Shown one piece after another: positions 12,954-12,989 of a stretch of 12,989 nt of DNA (the first letter of the stretch is position 1; every line of letters starts with the position of its first letter). Below the pieces are notes generated by a model. It did no database searches, was not told where the DNA came from, and was given only the letters and a program-made list of their open reading frames with translations. Origin of the DNA: an uncultured Oribacterium sp. (GTDB lineage: Bacteria > Bacillota > Clostridia > Lachnospirales > Lachnospiraceae); NCBI GenBank assembly GCA_902485915.1, contig CABTMH010000070.1:1-12989 (forward strand), given 5' to 3'. Made by a program: the position numbers and the translations under genes.

Positions 12954-12989
12954 GTGATTGCATGATCGTTTTTACTACATTGAAATCCA

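Overview
The window is a block of housekeeping genes from a Gram-positive bacterium of the class Clostridia, most likely Lachnospiraceae or a close relative with GC-rich coding DNA. This placement rests on the gene order plsX-acpP-rnc-smc-ftsY-ylxM-ffh-rpsP, the short FtsY without an acidic N-terminal domain, strong AGGAG-type ribosome binding sites and AT-rich sigma-A promoters. I cannot name a genus. All nine complete genes and one partial gene are on the minus strand, so transcription runs from the high to the low coordinates.

Read in the direction of transcription: a terminator (12904-12953) closes a gene lying outside the window. An EF-G family GTPase with altered G motifs (10633-12723) follows with its own promoter region and a strong terminator. 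Next is a monocistronic membrane-bound GGDEF protein (9330-10460) with its own promoter. A good promoter then opens the lipid/RNA/chromosome cluster: plsX and acpP (phospholipid and fatty acid synthesis), rnc (RNase III) overlapping smc (chromosome condensation), then ftsY (SRP receptor). A perfect 15-bp inverted repeat that looks like a terminator lies after ftsY. It contains the -35 box of an almost ideal promoter that restarts transcription for ylxM, ffh and rpsP (SRP regulator, SRP GTPase and ribosomal protein S16, the last cut by the window edge).

The genes themselves are mostly ordinary. The unexpected content is in the spacers, which are full of folded and repeated DNA. A composite foldback element of about 300 bp fills the smc-ftsY gap. 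A second foldback of about 190 bp, sharing a 30-bp core with the first, fills the rnc-acpP gap. A different family (core GTTACTGTTCAC ... TCAGGCARGGGGCCG) occurs after ftsY and before plsX, with a possible third relative before the EF-G gene. A third short hairpin repeat follows both ylxM and ffh. I found no CRISPR array, tRNA, rRNA, insertion sequence with a transposase, or phage gene. Protein-level points of interest are the EF-G paralogue (Tyr for the catalytic His, TNMD for NKxD), an SMC with unequal arms, and a GGDEF gene where rpmF and its DUF177 partner often sit upstream of plsX.
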